Assembly: GCA_016711345.1 (NCBI GenBank)
Contig: JADJTD010000001.1
Coordinates: 1,612,001-1,676,000, forward strand
Source of the DNA: Chloracidobacterium sp.
Lineage (GTDB): Bacteria; Acidobacteriota; Blastocatellia; Pyrinomonadales; Pyrinomonadaceae
DNA: 64,000 nt
Direction of reading: 5' to 3'
Shown: positions 17,750 through 25,932 of the stretch, in pieces
Position numbering within the stretch: the first letter of the stretch is position 1
How the letters are laid out: every line of letters begins with the position of its first letter
The notes under the pieces: model-generated
What the model saw: only the letters and a program-made list of their open reading frames with translations
Told to the model about the DNA's origin: nothing
Database searches by the model: none
Program-made: the position numbers and the translations under genes

Positions 17750-19714
17750 TTAATGATCGTGTTTTCCATCTTCGGGTAAATTGCCATGATAGATTTCGCC
17801 GCCGCTTTTCACGAATTCTTTTGCTTTTTCGCTCATTCCAACCGCAAGGGCTTTCTCGGCTTCAATGTTTTGGGCGTTAGCGTAATCGCGTACATCCTGC
17901 GTGATCTTCATCGAGCAAAAGTGCGGCCCGCACATCGAGCAGAAATGGGCAAGCTTGGCACCTTCGGCAGGAAGCGTCTCGTCGTGAAACTCTTTAGCCT
18001 TTTCCGGATCGAGACCGAGGTTGAATTGGTCTTCCCAGCGAAACTCAAAGCGTGCTTTTGAGAGAGCGTTGTCGCGGTATTGTGCTCCCGGATGGCCTTT
18101 TGCGAGATCCGCGGCGTGGGCTGCGAGCTTGTATGTGATCACGCCTTCTTTTACGTCTTGTTTATTTGGCAGGCCAAGATGTTCCTTTGGCGTCACGTAG
18201 CAAAGCATCGCCGTACCAAACCAGCCGATCATCGCCGCCCCGATGCCGCTTGTGATGTGATCGTAACCCGGTGCAATATCGGTCGTCAGCGGCCCGAGCG
18301 TGTAAAAAGGAGCCTCGCCGCAGATCTCGAGCTGCTTGTCCATGTTCTCTTTAATGAGGTGCATCGGAACATGGCCCGGCCCTTCGATCATTGTTTGGCA
18401 ATCCATTTCCCAAGCAATTTTGGTCAGCTCACCAAGCGTATCGAGCTCGGCAAATTGCGCTTCGTCGTTCGCATCCGCGATCGATCCCGGCCGCAATCCG
18501 TCGCCAAGAGAAAATGCAACGTCATACGTCCGCATGATCTCGCATATCTCGCGAAAACGTGTGTATAAAAAGCTTTCCTCGTGATGTGCAAGGCACCATT
18601 TTGCCATGATCGAACCACCGCGGCTGACGATGCCGGTCGTGCGTTTTGCTGTCATCGGAATAAACGGCAGCCGCACGCCGGCATGGATAGTAAAATAATC
18701 AACGCCTTGCTCAGCTTGTTCGATAAGCGTGTCGCGGTATATTTCCCAAGTAAGGTCTTCGGCTTTGCCATTTACCTTTTCGAGTGCCTGATAGATCGGT
18801 ACAGTGCCGATCGGCACTGGTGAATTGCGAAGTATCCATTCGCGGGTCGCGTGAATATTCTTTCCGGTCGAAAGGTCCATCACCGTGTCGGCTCCCCACA
18901 GCGTTGACCAACGCATCTTCTCGACCTCTTCCTCAATGCTAGAGGCAATGGCGGAATTTCCAATGTTGGCATTAATTTTGACCAGAAAATTACGCCCGAT
19001 CGCCATCGGTTCAGATTCAGGATGGTTGATATTGTTTGGGATGATCGCCCGGCCGCGAGCGACCTCGTCACGGACGAATTCGGGCGTAACAAATGTCGGA
19101 ATCGACGCTCCAAAAGATTCGCCTTTGTGCTGATGATTCAACGAACTCCGGTCGCTGCGTTCCGCGTTTGTAAGATGGTCATATTCGGCCTGACGGCCAA
19201 GGTTTTCGCGGATCGCAACGTACTCCATCTCGGGCGTGATAATGCCTTTGCGAGCGTAATGCATCTGCGTGACGCATGCTCCACTTTTAGCCTTTAACGG
19301 CGCACGGCGCAGACTTGGAAACTCTTCCAGAGTGCCGCGGTCCTTTACACGGGCGATATCCTCTGCACCTTTGGTCAAATAACCATTATCCTGCGGCAAA
19401 ACTTCGCGCCCCACATATTCCTCGACATCACCGCGCCCAACTATCCAATCCCGACGCAAGGCCGGCAGACCTTCGCGAACATCACATTTAGCCTGTGGAT
19501 CGGTCCAAATGCCGCTCGTGTCATAAACACGGACAGGCGGATTTTCTTCAAGATTGCCGTCAAAGTCTTTCGACGGTGACAAAGCGATCTCGCGAAAAGG
19601 GATTCGTAGATTATGTTTTCCGCTATTTACGGTACTACCGTTAGTTTCGACGTAAACCTTACGCGAACTCGGAAGCTTTACTTCATCACTGGTTTTTTCT
19701 TGTATTTCTGACAT
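17750..19714 (-). CDS. thiC: phosphomethylpyrimidine synthase
   Basis: The 654-residue protein is full-length ThiC. This radical-SAM enzyme converts aminoimidazole ribotide to hydroxymethylpyrimidine phosphate for thiamine. The diagnostic C-terminal cluster motif CSMCGPHFC (C-x2-C-x4-C) is at residues 592-600 and binds the [4Fe-4S] cluster. Conserved blocks include ANIGNSAIASSIEEEVEK, DLSTGKNIHATREWI and EGPGHVPMH. The N-terminal region of about 120 residues is the domain typical of long bacterial ThiC. No other thi genes are adjacent. Regulation is evident: a TPP riboswitch covers the leader, and its 3' end contains the GGGAG ribosome binding site 7 bases before the ATG. Confidence 0.97.
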   Translation of the reverse strand: MSEIQEKTSDEVKLPSSRKVYVETNGSTVNSGKHNLRIPFREIALSPSKDFDGNLEENPPVRVYDTSGIWTDPQAKCDVREGLPALRRDWIVGRGDVEEYVGREVLPQDNGYLTKGAEDIARVKDRGTLEEFPSLRRAPLKAKSGACVTQMHYARKGIITPEMEYVAIRENLGRQAEYDHLTNAERSDRSSLNHQHKGESFGASIPTFVTPEFVRDEVARGRAIIPNNINHPESEPMAIGRNFLVKINANIGNSAIASSIEEEVEKMRWSTLWGADTVMDLSTGKNIHATREWILRNSPVPIGTVPIYQALEKVNGKAEDLTWEIYRDTLIEQAEQGVDYFTIHAGVRLPFIPMTAKRTTGIVSRGGSIMAKWCLAHHEESFLYTRFREICEIMRTYDVAFSLGDGLRPGSIADANDEAQFAELDTLGELTKIAWEMDCQTMIEGPGHVPMHLIKENMDKQLEICGEAPFYTLGPLTTDIAPGYDHITSGIGAAMIGWFGTAMLCYVTPKEHLGLPNKQDVKEGVITYKLAAHAADLAKGHPGAQYRDNALSKARFEFRWEDQFNLGLDPEKAKEFHDETLPAEGAKLAHFCSMCGPHFCSMKITQDVRDYANAQNIEAEKALAVGMSEKAKEFVKSGGEIYHGNLPEDGKHDH

Positions 19715-19720
19715 TGTTTT

Positions 19721-19808
19721 TCTCCCTTCGTCGGTATTATCCGCATCAGGTTTTTAGGGTCTTGTTCGCAACTCGAGCAACTCTCAGCCAAGATCGGCTC
19801 CCCTGAAA
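19721..19808 (-). promoter_or_regulatory. TPP (THI-box) riboswitch
   Basis: Read on the minus strand, the leader contains the ordered conserved pieces of the thiamine pyrophosphate riboswitch: CAGGGGAGCC, then GGCTGAGAGT, then GACCC, then ACCTGATGCGGATAATACCG and finally CGAAGGGA. The last element overlaps the ribosome binding site of thiC. This favours control of translation initiation by sequestration when TPP is bound. No separate terminator hairpin with a T-run was seen. Confidence 0.95.
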
Positions 19809-19818
19809 ACTGAACTGC

Positions 19819-19847
19819 ATTATAGATTGTATTCTATAACGCGTCGA
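19819..19847 (-). promoter_or_regulatory. sigma-70-like promoter of thiC
   Basis: On the minus strand, TCGACG (19842-19847) is followed after 17 bases by a perfect TATAAT (19819-19824). The expected start of transcription lies just before the TPP riboswitch, which fits the riboswitch being at the 5' end of the message. Confidence 0.7.
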
Positions 19848-19977
19848 TATTTGAAATATACTCCTTAGAGACCCACATCTCGTCGCCTCCATCACAAATC
19901 GCAAAAAATGCGTTTTCCGGGGGAAATTTTTTTCGAAAAAAACTATTTCAAAAAAACCGATCTTTTTGGCATTTTTT

Positions 19978-19999
19978 AAATGTAGCACGTGCCACATTT
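19978..19999. promoter_or_regulatory. 22-bp palindrome, candidate operator
   Basis: AAATGT-A-GCACGTGC-C-ACATTT reads the same on both strands except for one pair of positions. It is embedded in A/T-rich DNA and centred on CACGTG. It lies about 130 bases upstream of the thiC promoter. The shape fits a dimeric DNA-binding protein site; no protein can be named. Confidence 0.4.
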
Positions 20000-20122
20000 T
20001 TACAATTTCTTAGTAAAATTGAGGTTTTCTGGAGGCGGCATTTCGTGAAAAAGTTATGGTGTAGGGTTGAGTTGTCACAGGTAAATTATTGAATTTACGT
20101 CACTTATCAACTTCCGGCGTTT

Positions 20123-20208
20123 AAAAAGCCATCTCTGAGGGTCAAAAAGCCATATTTGACCCCCCTAAAAGCCATCGGAGAACCCCCAAAAAGCCACCTT
20201 TTGAGCGC
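20123..20208. repeat. 21-22 bp tandem repeat, locus A (four units)
   Basis: Four units begin with (A)AAAAGCCA at 20123, 20144, 20166 and 20188, spaced 21-22 bases. On the minus strand each unit reads ATGGCTTTTTGGGGGT plus five or six variable bases. The same unit occurs in four copies at 50698-50783. The array has no open reading frame and no spacers of constant unrelated sequence, so it is not a CRISPR array. Confidence 0.75.
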
Positions 20209-20359
20209 GGTTTTTTGTGACAAAAATGTAGGCACCGTTATCTTTGATCCAAATTGTCGTCTTTTACATTTTCTCGTCTATGTCGTTGATAATTACATTG
20301 TCGTCAGTGGAATCAACTAATTCACTTAATGCACTCAAACCCACAATATCGTTTACACC

Positions 20360-23236
20360 TTAGTCAACTGCTTTAAATTTTGCAGTATCGAACGTATATG
20401 CAGTTTGGTCGGAGGTTAGAACAAAAAGCCCTTGCCCTTCGCCGGTAAATTGAATCATTGATACGGGATGAATAAATGACAACTTCGTTATCTCTGCTCC
20501 GGTCACAATGTCGAAAATCGTCACTCGACCCGGTGAATTTTCTATTGCGATCCGTTTTGTTGCAGGTGAAGCCGCCGCGTAATTTCCAAAAAAACGGGTT
20601 ATAAGATCGCCCGTTGCACTTGAAAAAACCAAGATCCGGTTTCGGTTGTCGTTGACGAGAAGATAGTCGCCTGCCAAAGTCAAATATTCCGGCCTGAACG
20701 ATCCTTCGCCGGTTTCAAGCAAAAAGTCACCTTTGATCTCACCGGTTTTGGGATCGATCAATTCAATAAGCTGGTCACCATCTTTATCACCCATTTTCTC
20801 GCGCTTTGCCTTGAGTGCCGGATTATTGTTAATAATTTGCTTCGCAGCGTCCGAATTTAGCGCCCAGCCAAGTACCATCGAATCATGAACAGAATTGATC
20901 ACGACGGAAGGCCTCTCTTTAAGAAATTCCCTTTGCCATAATAGCGTTCCTGTCTTGACGTCACGCAGTTCCATCAGCATTTCTTTATCTGGAAGCGCCT
21001 TTTCACGAGCCTCTTCACTAAACGGCACTTTTTTCTTGTCTTCTTCTTTTTCGGTTTTCTCCTTTTTTTCTTTAAGCGGTTTACGCACAAGCAAATAGCG
21101 GCCCATTTGACGAATATTCGCATCACTAGCCATATCGCCTAACGGATTAACCGTGCTATTTTTGAGGTCCATAACTGCGATCGACCGCTCTGACTTACCC
21201 TGTTTCGGAAAATCTGAATAGACCATTGCGTCCGGTGTAATATACGAGCCTTTAAAGGCTCGGATGTGCACCTTTCGTTCGCCCGTTCTAAGATCCCATG
21301 CCGCTCCTCTTGAGCGTTCTGACACAACCAGCCAGTTTCCATCCGCCGACAATTCGCCTGTCCTAAGATAGCCAAACGGACTTGGCGGAAGGGCCACTGA
21401 CGCAATATTCTCTCTCGTTTCTGCGTTGAACAAGCCAATTTCTCCATCACGTTTCTCAGCGACAAAAGTTTTGTCGTAAACGTCCATGGCCGACTTTGCA
21501 TTGCCCAGCAGGAATTTCTTTTGATTCAGATCAAACAGGCCGACGGCAGCACCGGCGACCGGACGCACTGTGATCAAATCACCTGAGTAACCAGCCAAAA
21601 AATTTGAGCCGCTAAGTTCAAATTGGGCAAGACGCTCACCGTCCGGAAATGTAAATACACCTGATTTCTTAGCGTCGCTCCCATATTGGCCGATCACCTT
21701 GTTGGACCCGATAAAATCCATCGAAGTGAGGAGCAATTTCTTTACATTTTCACCGATCGATATCTTTTGCCTCGTCGAAAGATCAACAGCTACCGTTTGC
21801 TCTCGCATGAAATTTCCGAAAAGATCTCTTCCAAATGTTCGCTTTCCAGCTATAAAATATTTCCCGTCAGGTGAAAACTCAATATTTAGCGCAGGATACT
21901 CACCGCCGTCGTAATAGTCTTTCATCAGGTCCCACCAAAACACTTCCCAGTAAGAAGGCAAATAGAAATCTTTCTGTTTGAAAACCTCTTCTCCGCTAAC
22001 GACATCGTAAACGATCAGATCGGCGTTGAATTTGTAACACGCTACATAATTTCCGACAGGTGAAATGCGCGTCTGCCAATATCCGCCGCCTGGCAGAGCT
22101 ATCTCATTTGTCGATATAAGTTTCTGATCGGATATGTTCCATTTTTGGACCCGCAGATTGCGATTGTAAACGACGAGGGATTGCGAATCAGGGGAAAATA
22201 TTGCCGGAAATGCATCCTCTACTTCGACCCGAAAGACCACAGAAAAAGGCTCCCGTTTTACGACTGAAACCGTCGAGGCGTCTTGTGCCAAAACATATTG
22301 ACCGTCCGGACTAAAGCGCAAATGTTGAATGTCGCTTCGCAATGGAACCAATGTCTGCCGGCGAGTCAGTCCGACTAACGATTCTTTTGCTCCAAGGCCG
22401 GAATAATTGATAACGAACCCTTTCCATTTATCAAAATCCGATTTTGTCGAGGACGCCAACTTGTCAATACACGGGGTTGGAATATTTTTTACCGCGCTGA
22501 TCATTTCCCCAAGGCGTTTGTCGGCCGGCCTGCGTTCACCAAAGACCGATCCCCAGAAACTCACCTTCTTAGCGTCCGTCAACCGCTTCCAGAATGAGGT
22601 CATGGCGTTCGGATCGTAGCCCGCCGCGTAAACCGCAAAAACACCGATCTTATCTGCTTCGAGCTGTTGATTGTTCTCGTGATCGTCAGATGTGTTGACC
22701 CGTTTAGTGCGAAACGCTTCAAGATACCGGTTATATTTTTCAAACACATCACGGCGGTCACCCACGCTGCTAACATTGAGTATCTGCTTGAAATAACGTG
22801 ACATATCGATGGCCCCGTGATGAACGGTCGCATGGCCCAGTTCGTGTCCAATGACCGCCGCCAATTCGTCTTCGCTTCTGACAAAACTGATCAGTTTGCG
22901 AGTGACCATTATTCGGCCGCCCGGAAAAGCGTAGGCATTCGTGTCCGGCAGGTCCGCAACCACAAACCTATAGCGAATGCCCGACGCCGGAAGATGTTTG
23001 ATGATACGTTCACCGATCGCCTGTAAGTACGCGTTTACAGCCGCGTCGTCCATGACACGATAGTCTTTTTCAACGCGTTCCATCACAGCGTCCCCCAGAT
23101 ACATTTCCTGTTCTGGTGAAAAAATATTTCCACTCTTCGAGTTAAATACTATCGGCGGCGGAGCGCAGTCCTGAAAAAAGACGGTTGATGGAAAGGCGAC
23201 TGCACAGAGTGAGATCACAAGGAAGAAGATACGCAT
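20360..23236 (-). CDS. secreted M48-family zinc metallopeptidase fused to a WD40-like beta-propeller
   Basis: From ATG 23236, preceded by AGGTGA at good spacing, the product is 958 residues. A signal sequence (MRIFFLVISLCAVAFPS) indicates export. Residues about 35-230 form an M48 peptidase domain: HELGH at 131-135 gives the two zinc histidines and the catalytic Glu, and a later Glu in QLEADKIG is the third ligand. YAFPGGRIMVTRKLI precedes it, as in BepA/LoiP-like periplasmic peptidases. Residues about 295-950 are beta-propeller-like, with repeated blades such as LRFSPDGQYVLAQD, IEFSPDGKYFIAG and GELSADGNWLVVSE. A Lys/Glu-rich segment (KEKKEKTEKEEDKKK) interrupts one blade. The propeller may present substrates or partners; this is inference. 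Confidence 0.88.
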   Translation of the reverse strand: MRIFFLVISLCAVAFPSTVFFQDCAPPPIVFNSKSGNIFSPEQEMYLGDAVMERVEKDYRVMDDAAVNAYLQAIGERIIKHLPASGIRYRFVVADLPDTNAYAFPGGRIMVTRKLISFVRSEDELAAVIGHELGHATVHHGAIDMSRYFKQILNVSSVGDRRDVFEKYNRYLEAFRTKRVNTSDDHENNQQLEADKIGVFAVYAAGYDPNAMTSFWKRLTDAKKVSFWGSVFGERRPADKRLGEMISAVKNIPTPCIDKLASSTKSDFDKWKGFVINYSGLGAKESLVGLTRRQTLVPLRSDIQHLRFSPDGQYVLAQDASTVSVVKREPFSVVFRVEVEDAFPAIFSPDSQSLVVYNRNLRVQKWNISDQKLISTNEIALPGGGYWQTRISPVGNYVACYKFNADLIVYDVVSGEEVFKQKDFYLPSYWEVFWWDLMKDYYDGGEYPALNIEFSPDGKYFIAGKRTFGRDLFGNFMREQTVAVDLSTRQKISIGENVKKLLLTSMDFIGSNKVIGQYGSDAKKSGVFTFPDGERLAQFELSGSNFLAGYSGDLITVRPVAGAAVGLFDLNQKKFLLGNAKSAMDVYDKTFVAEKRDGEIGLFNAETRENIASVALPPSPFGYLRTGELSADGNWLVVSERSRGAAWDLRTGERKVHIRAFKGSYITPDAMVYSDFPKQGKSERSIAVMDLKNSTVNPLGDMASDANIRQMGRYLLVRKPLKEKKEKTEKEEDKKKVPFSEEAREKALPDKEMLMELRDVKTGTLLWQREFLKERPSVVINSVHDSMVLGWALNSDAAKQIINNNPALKAKREKMGDKDGDQLIELIDPKTGEIKGDFLLETGEGSFRPEYLTLAGDYLLVNDNRNRILVFSSATGDLITRFFGNYAAASPATKRIAIENSPGRVTIFDIVTGAEITKLSFIHPVSMIQFTGEGQGLFVLTSDQTAYTFDTAKFKAVD

Positions 23237-23362
23237 AAGATTCACCTTTTTTGCAGAGCATATCATAAAAAACTTGTAGAAATAACTAAAAAAGCCGACG
23301 AGATAATTGCTATAGAGGTAAGGCCGGTCGCCAGACTAAATATAAATAAGTCTCTCATTTTG

Positions 23363-23392
23363 TTTACAACCTTTATTTTCGTACATTATACT
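23363..23392 (+). promoter_or_regulatory. sigma-70-like promoter of the 175-residue secreted protein gene
   Basis: TTTACA (23363-23368) and TATACT (23387-23392) are separated by 18 bases. The predicted transcription start, near 23400, falls at the edge of a perfect palindrome. Confidence 0.55.
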
Positions 23393-23402
23393 AACTACGT
23401 AA

Positions 23403-23423
23403 GTGTTAATCATTGATTAACAC
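23403..23423. promoter_or_regulatory. perfect 9-3-9 palindrome, candidate operator
   Basis: GTGTTAATC and GATTAACAC are exact inverted copies separated by ATT. The site lies about 10 bases after the -10 hexamer and 16 bases before the start codon of the next gene. A bound repressor there would block transcription. The regulator is not identifiable from this window. Confidence 0.6.
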
Positions 23424-23439
23424 ATTGTGAGATAGGAAT

Positions 23440-23967
23440 ATGAAGTTGCCGCTGCTTGGAATTATTGCTGTGGTTTGTTTGCAGTTAGGATTTACTGCCT
23501 TGAATGCCATCGACCGTCCTATTGAGTCGCTGGTTGCCGTAAATGCCGTGACCAAAGGCACCAATCCGCTTGCAGCGACGCTGGATCCGACGGATGCGAT
23601 GTTTGCTGTTTCTAAACCGATACGCTCTGGCAGACGCTGGAACTCCGGCGACACGATCACATCTGCCGCGAGCTGGCGTCGGGAAACGCAAAATACCCAG
23701 TCGTCCTATGTGCAGGTAAAGAAAAACAGCAGCGCCAAAACGCTGAGGAGAATGTCGCAGTTGGTCGCTGAGCACAAACCATTTGAATCTACTGTAATTA
23801 CTTATCCGCGGGTGATGCTTGCGACTAACGATTCTGATAACTTTAGGATCACTACAGCGTCGGTAAAGCCGTCTGCACCCGAAAAAAGATCATTTGCTTC
23901 AAAGACCGGATCGATCCTTAAAAAACCGTATACGTGGATAAAAGCACTCGGATCAAAACTCAACTAG
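23440..23967 (+). CDS. small secreted or membrane-anchored protein of unknown function
   Basis: The 175-residue product starts at ATG 23440 with AGGA 5 bases ahead. Its first 23 residues (MKLPLLGIIAVVCLQLGFTALNA) form a signal peptide or membrane anchor. The remainder is polar and rich in Ser, Thr, Arg and Lys (pI clearly basic), with no recognised domain. It contains RRWNSGDTITSAASWRRE and a C-terminal KKPYTWIKALGSKLN. The gene is monocistronic, divergent from the M48 peptidase and controlled by a promoter with an adjacent perfect palindrome. No function is proposed. Confidence 0.7.
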   Translation: MKLPLLGIIAVVCLQLGFTALNAIDRPIESLVAVNAVTKGTNPLAATLDPTDAMFAVSKPIRSGRRWNSGDTITSAASWRRETQNTQSSYVQVKKNSSAKTLRRMSQLVAEHKPFESTVITYPRVMLATNDSDNFRITTASVKPSAPEKRSFASKTGSILKKPYTWIKALGSKLN

Positions 23968-24033
23968 CCGCAAACCGGATACAACTTTCGACAAAAATTA
24001 GCCTACTAATGCATTTTGGGCCATAATATTTAT

Positions 24034-25224
24034 ATGACTCACCGCATTACGTTAGTTGCGTCGGTTATTTGGGCGTTGTGTTCCTTTGGATGCAGCCAGG
24101 CGCAGACTTTGCCTCAGAACGCTGTTGTCACAACAAAGAGCGGCGACGTTAAATTCAAGGTCGAGACTGTCGCAAGCGGGCTCGAAGTGCCGTGGGGCTT
24201 TGCTTGGCTTCCGAATGGCGACATGCTCGTGACCGAAAGACCAGGGCGAGTTCGGATCATCGAAAAAGGCAAGCTTCGCACGGAACCTGTCTTAACTGTT
24301 TCTGATGTCGAGCCGTCAGGCGAGAGCGGACTGATGGATATCTCGATCCATCCTGAGTTTGCCAAGAATGGTTTTGTCTATTTGGCTTACGCCTACAATA
24401 AAGACGGCAAGCGGGTAAAGATCGTTCGCTACGTTTATAAAGACAATAAATTTGCGGAAAACAAAATAATCCTCGATTCCGTGCCGGGTGCTACGTATCA
24501 TGCAGGAATGCGATGCAGGTTCGGGCCTGACGGCAAACTTTATGTAACGACCGGTGATTCCACTGACTGGAATCTGGCTCAAAAGACGGACTCGCTTGCG
24601 GGAAAAACTCTGCGGCTGAATGACGACGGCACAGTTCCGAAGGACAATCCATTTGTTGGTAAAGCGGGCTACCGCGCCGAGATATGGACGCTTGGCAATC
24701 GCAACGCGCAGGGCATAGCATTTCAGCCGGGCAGCGGACTCGTATTTGAGACCGAACACGGGCCAAGTGATTTTGAAGGACGCGGCGGCGGCGGTGACGA
24801 AGTGAATATTCTCGAGGCAGGAAAAAATTACGGCTGGCCCGAAATACACCACAAGCAAACAAAAGAAGGCATGGTCTCGCCTCTGCTCGAATACACGCCT
24901 GCATGCGCGCCCGCCAGCGCGATGTTTTACAATGGTTCGATCTTCACGGCCTTTAAAGGGAATTTTTTCTTCGGCTGCCTGCGCGGAATGCGTATTATTC
25001 GAGTAGTTCTCGAGGGGCGCAAAGTTGTGAGTCAGGAAAATTTGCTTGACGGCCCTTATGGCCGCATCCGTGAAATGGCAGAAGGCCCGGACGGCTATAT
25101 CTATTTCTCAACATCAAACCGAGACGCTCGCGGCAAACCTGCCAAAGACGACGACAGAATTCTGAGGCTCGTGCCCGAAAAACCAGCAGCCAGTGCAACC
25201 AAGACCTCGACTCCTTCATCCTGA
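24034..25224 (+). CDS. PQQ-dependent sugar dehydrogenase (soluble GDH/YliI type)
   Basis: From ATG 24034 the product is 396 residues; an in-frame TTG 18 bases earlier is a weaker alternative. A signal peptide (THRITLVASVIWALCSFGCS) precedes a six-bladed propeller of the GSDH family. Visible family motifs are GLEVPWGFAWLPNGDMLVTE, SGLMDISIHPEFAKNGFVYL, YHAGMRCRFGPDGKLYVTTG, GNRNAQGIAF and TEHGPSDFEGRGGGGDEVN, ending with REMAEGPDGYIYFSTSNRD. Known members oxidise aldose sugars in the periplasm using PQQ and calcium. No PQQ synthesis genes are nearby. It ends 13 bases from the convergent zinc-ribbon gene. Confidence 0.9.
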   Translation: MTHRITLVASVIWALCSFGCSQAQTLPQNAVVTTKSGDVKFKVETVASGLEVPWGFAWLPNGDMLVTERPGRVRIIEKGKLRTEPVLTVSDVEPSGESGLMDISIHPEFAKNGFVYLAYAYNKDGKRVKIVRYVYKDNKFAENKIILDSVPGATYHAGMRCRFGPDGKLYVTTGDSTDWNLAQKTDSLAGKTLRLNDDGTVPKDNPFVGKAGYRAEIWTLGNRNAQGIAFQPGSGLVFETEHGPSDFEGRGGGGDEVNILEAGKNYGWPEIHHKQTKEGMVSPLLEYTPACAPASAMFYNGSIFTAFKGNFFFGCLRGMRIIRVVLEGRKVVSQENLLDGPYGRIREMAEGPDGYIYFSTSNRDARGKPAKDDDRILRLVPEKPAASATKTSTPSS

Positions 25225-25237
25225 AGAGCATGGTTAA

Positions 25238-25849
25238 TTAATCACCAGAAATAGGCTCTTTTTCTTTCAGGTGCCGCGTTGTGCTCTCGGTAACGGAAGA
25301 AAATAGAGGTGACGGTTCGGCAAGTCGCAGGTCGTTTGTTTGGCCTGTAATTCCGTCTAGTTGGCGTTGGCTCTCGGCGTCGGACGATCTGTCGAGGATA
25401 TCCTTTTTTGGCAAGGTGAAATACATACCGTTGATAATGAAGCCGAGGCCGATAAAGAAGTTTATAAATCCAAGGCCGGCGAGCAGCAGTATCTCCTCTT
25501 TCTGTGTAGCCATCGCCACTATCGACAGTGCGATGCCGATGCCGATCCCTATGGAAGAGAGCATGGCTCCCATTCGCATACTGCGCAGCTTTCTTTCGGC
25601 GGGTGACTCGAGAAATTTTTCGATCTCAGGTAAAACTTCATCGACAACTTTCTTAAGTTCGCGAGTGTCCTGCGTTTCACGAATTTTGGACGCGACTGCA
25701 CGGCCGATCTCTTCGCGGGCGGACATCGCCGAAGCCGTGATGCTGTCAGGCGTCTCGACCGCAACACGCACACGGCGCATATCAATGCCGCACGCGCGGC
25801 AAAACTGGTTCGACTGCCGCTCCTCAGTTCCGCATTCGGGACAAAACAC
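25238..25849 (-). CDS. zinc-ribbon protein with two membrane segments
   Basis: The 203-residue product begins MFCPECGTEERQSNQFCRACG, a four-cysteine zinc ribbon of the kind found at the N-terminus of many small bacterial membrane proteins. A helical region of about 80 residues follows. Two hydrophobic helices come next (MGAMLSSIGIGIGIALSIVAM and ILLLAGLGFINFFIGLGFII), then a polar tail. The function is unknown. It lies between two PQQ-type dehydrogenase genes and is transcribed against them. Its start codon lies 84 bases from the ATG chosen for the divergent sorbosone-dehydrogenase-like gene. Confidence 0.75.
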   Translation of the reverse strand: MFCPECGTEERQSNQFCRACGIDMRRVRVAVETPDSITASAMSAREEIGRAVASKIRETQDTRELKKVVDEVLPEIEKFLESPAERKLRSMRMGAMLSSIGIGIGIALSIVAMATQKEEILLLAGLGFINFFIGLGFIINGMYFTLPKKDILDRSSDAESQRQLDGITGQTNDLRLAEPSPLFSSVTESTTRHLKEKEPISGD

Positions 25850-25932
25850 TGTTGTATAATTCTCCTCGAGTCATTATAACGAATTTATCGCTGTCTAAGT
25901 TCTGTTTCTATTTTAGTCACATATCAACACAA

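Larger units (their letters stand above)
19848..20359. other. non-coding stretch between thiC leader and the M48 peptidase gene
   Basis: About 510 bases without a supportable gene. It is A/T-rich in its first half and contains the 22-bp palindrome at 19978 and the tandem array at 20123. A partial inverted repeat TTTTAC/GTAAAA lies near 19997-20017. The last 150 bases, next to the end of the peptidase gene, show no hairpin with a T-run and no tRNA-like or other RNA structure that I could recognise. Confidence 0.6.

Noticed and set aside
19746..19997. 83-codon minus-strand frame upstream of thiC
   Set aside because: It overlaps the TPP riboswitch and promoter and has no protein-like features.
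20123..20208. CRISPR array
   Set aside because: Units are 21-22 bases with no constant repeat plus unique spacer pattern and no cas genes are present.
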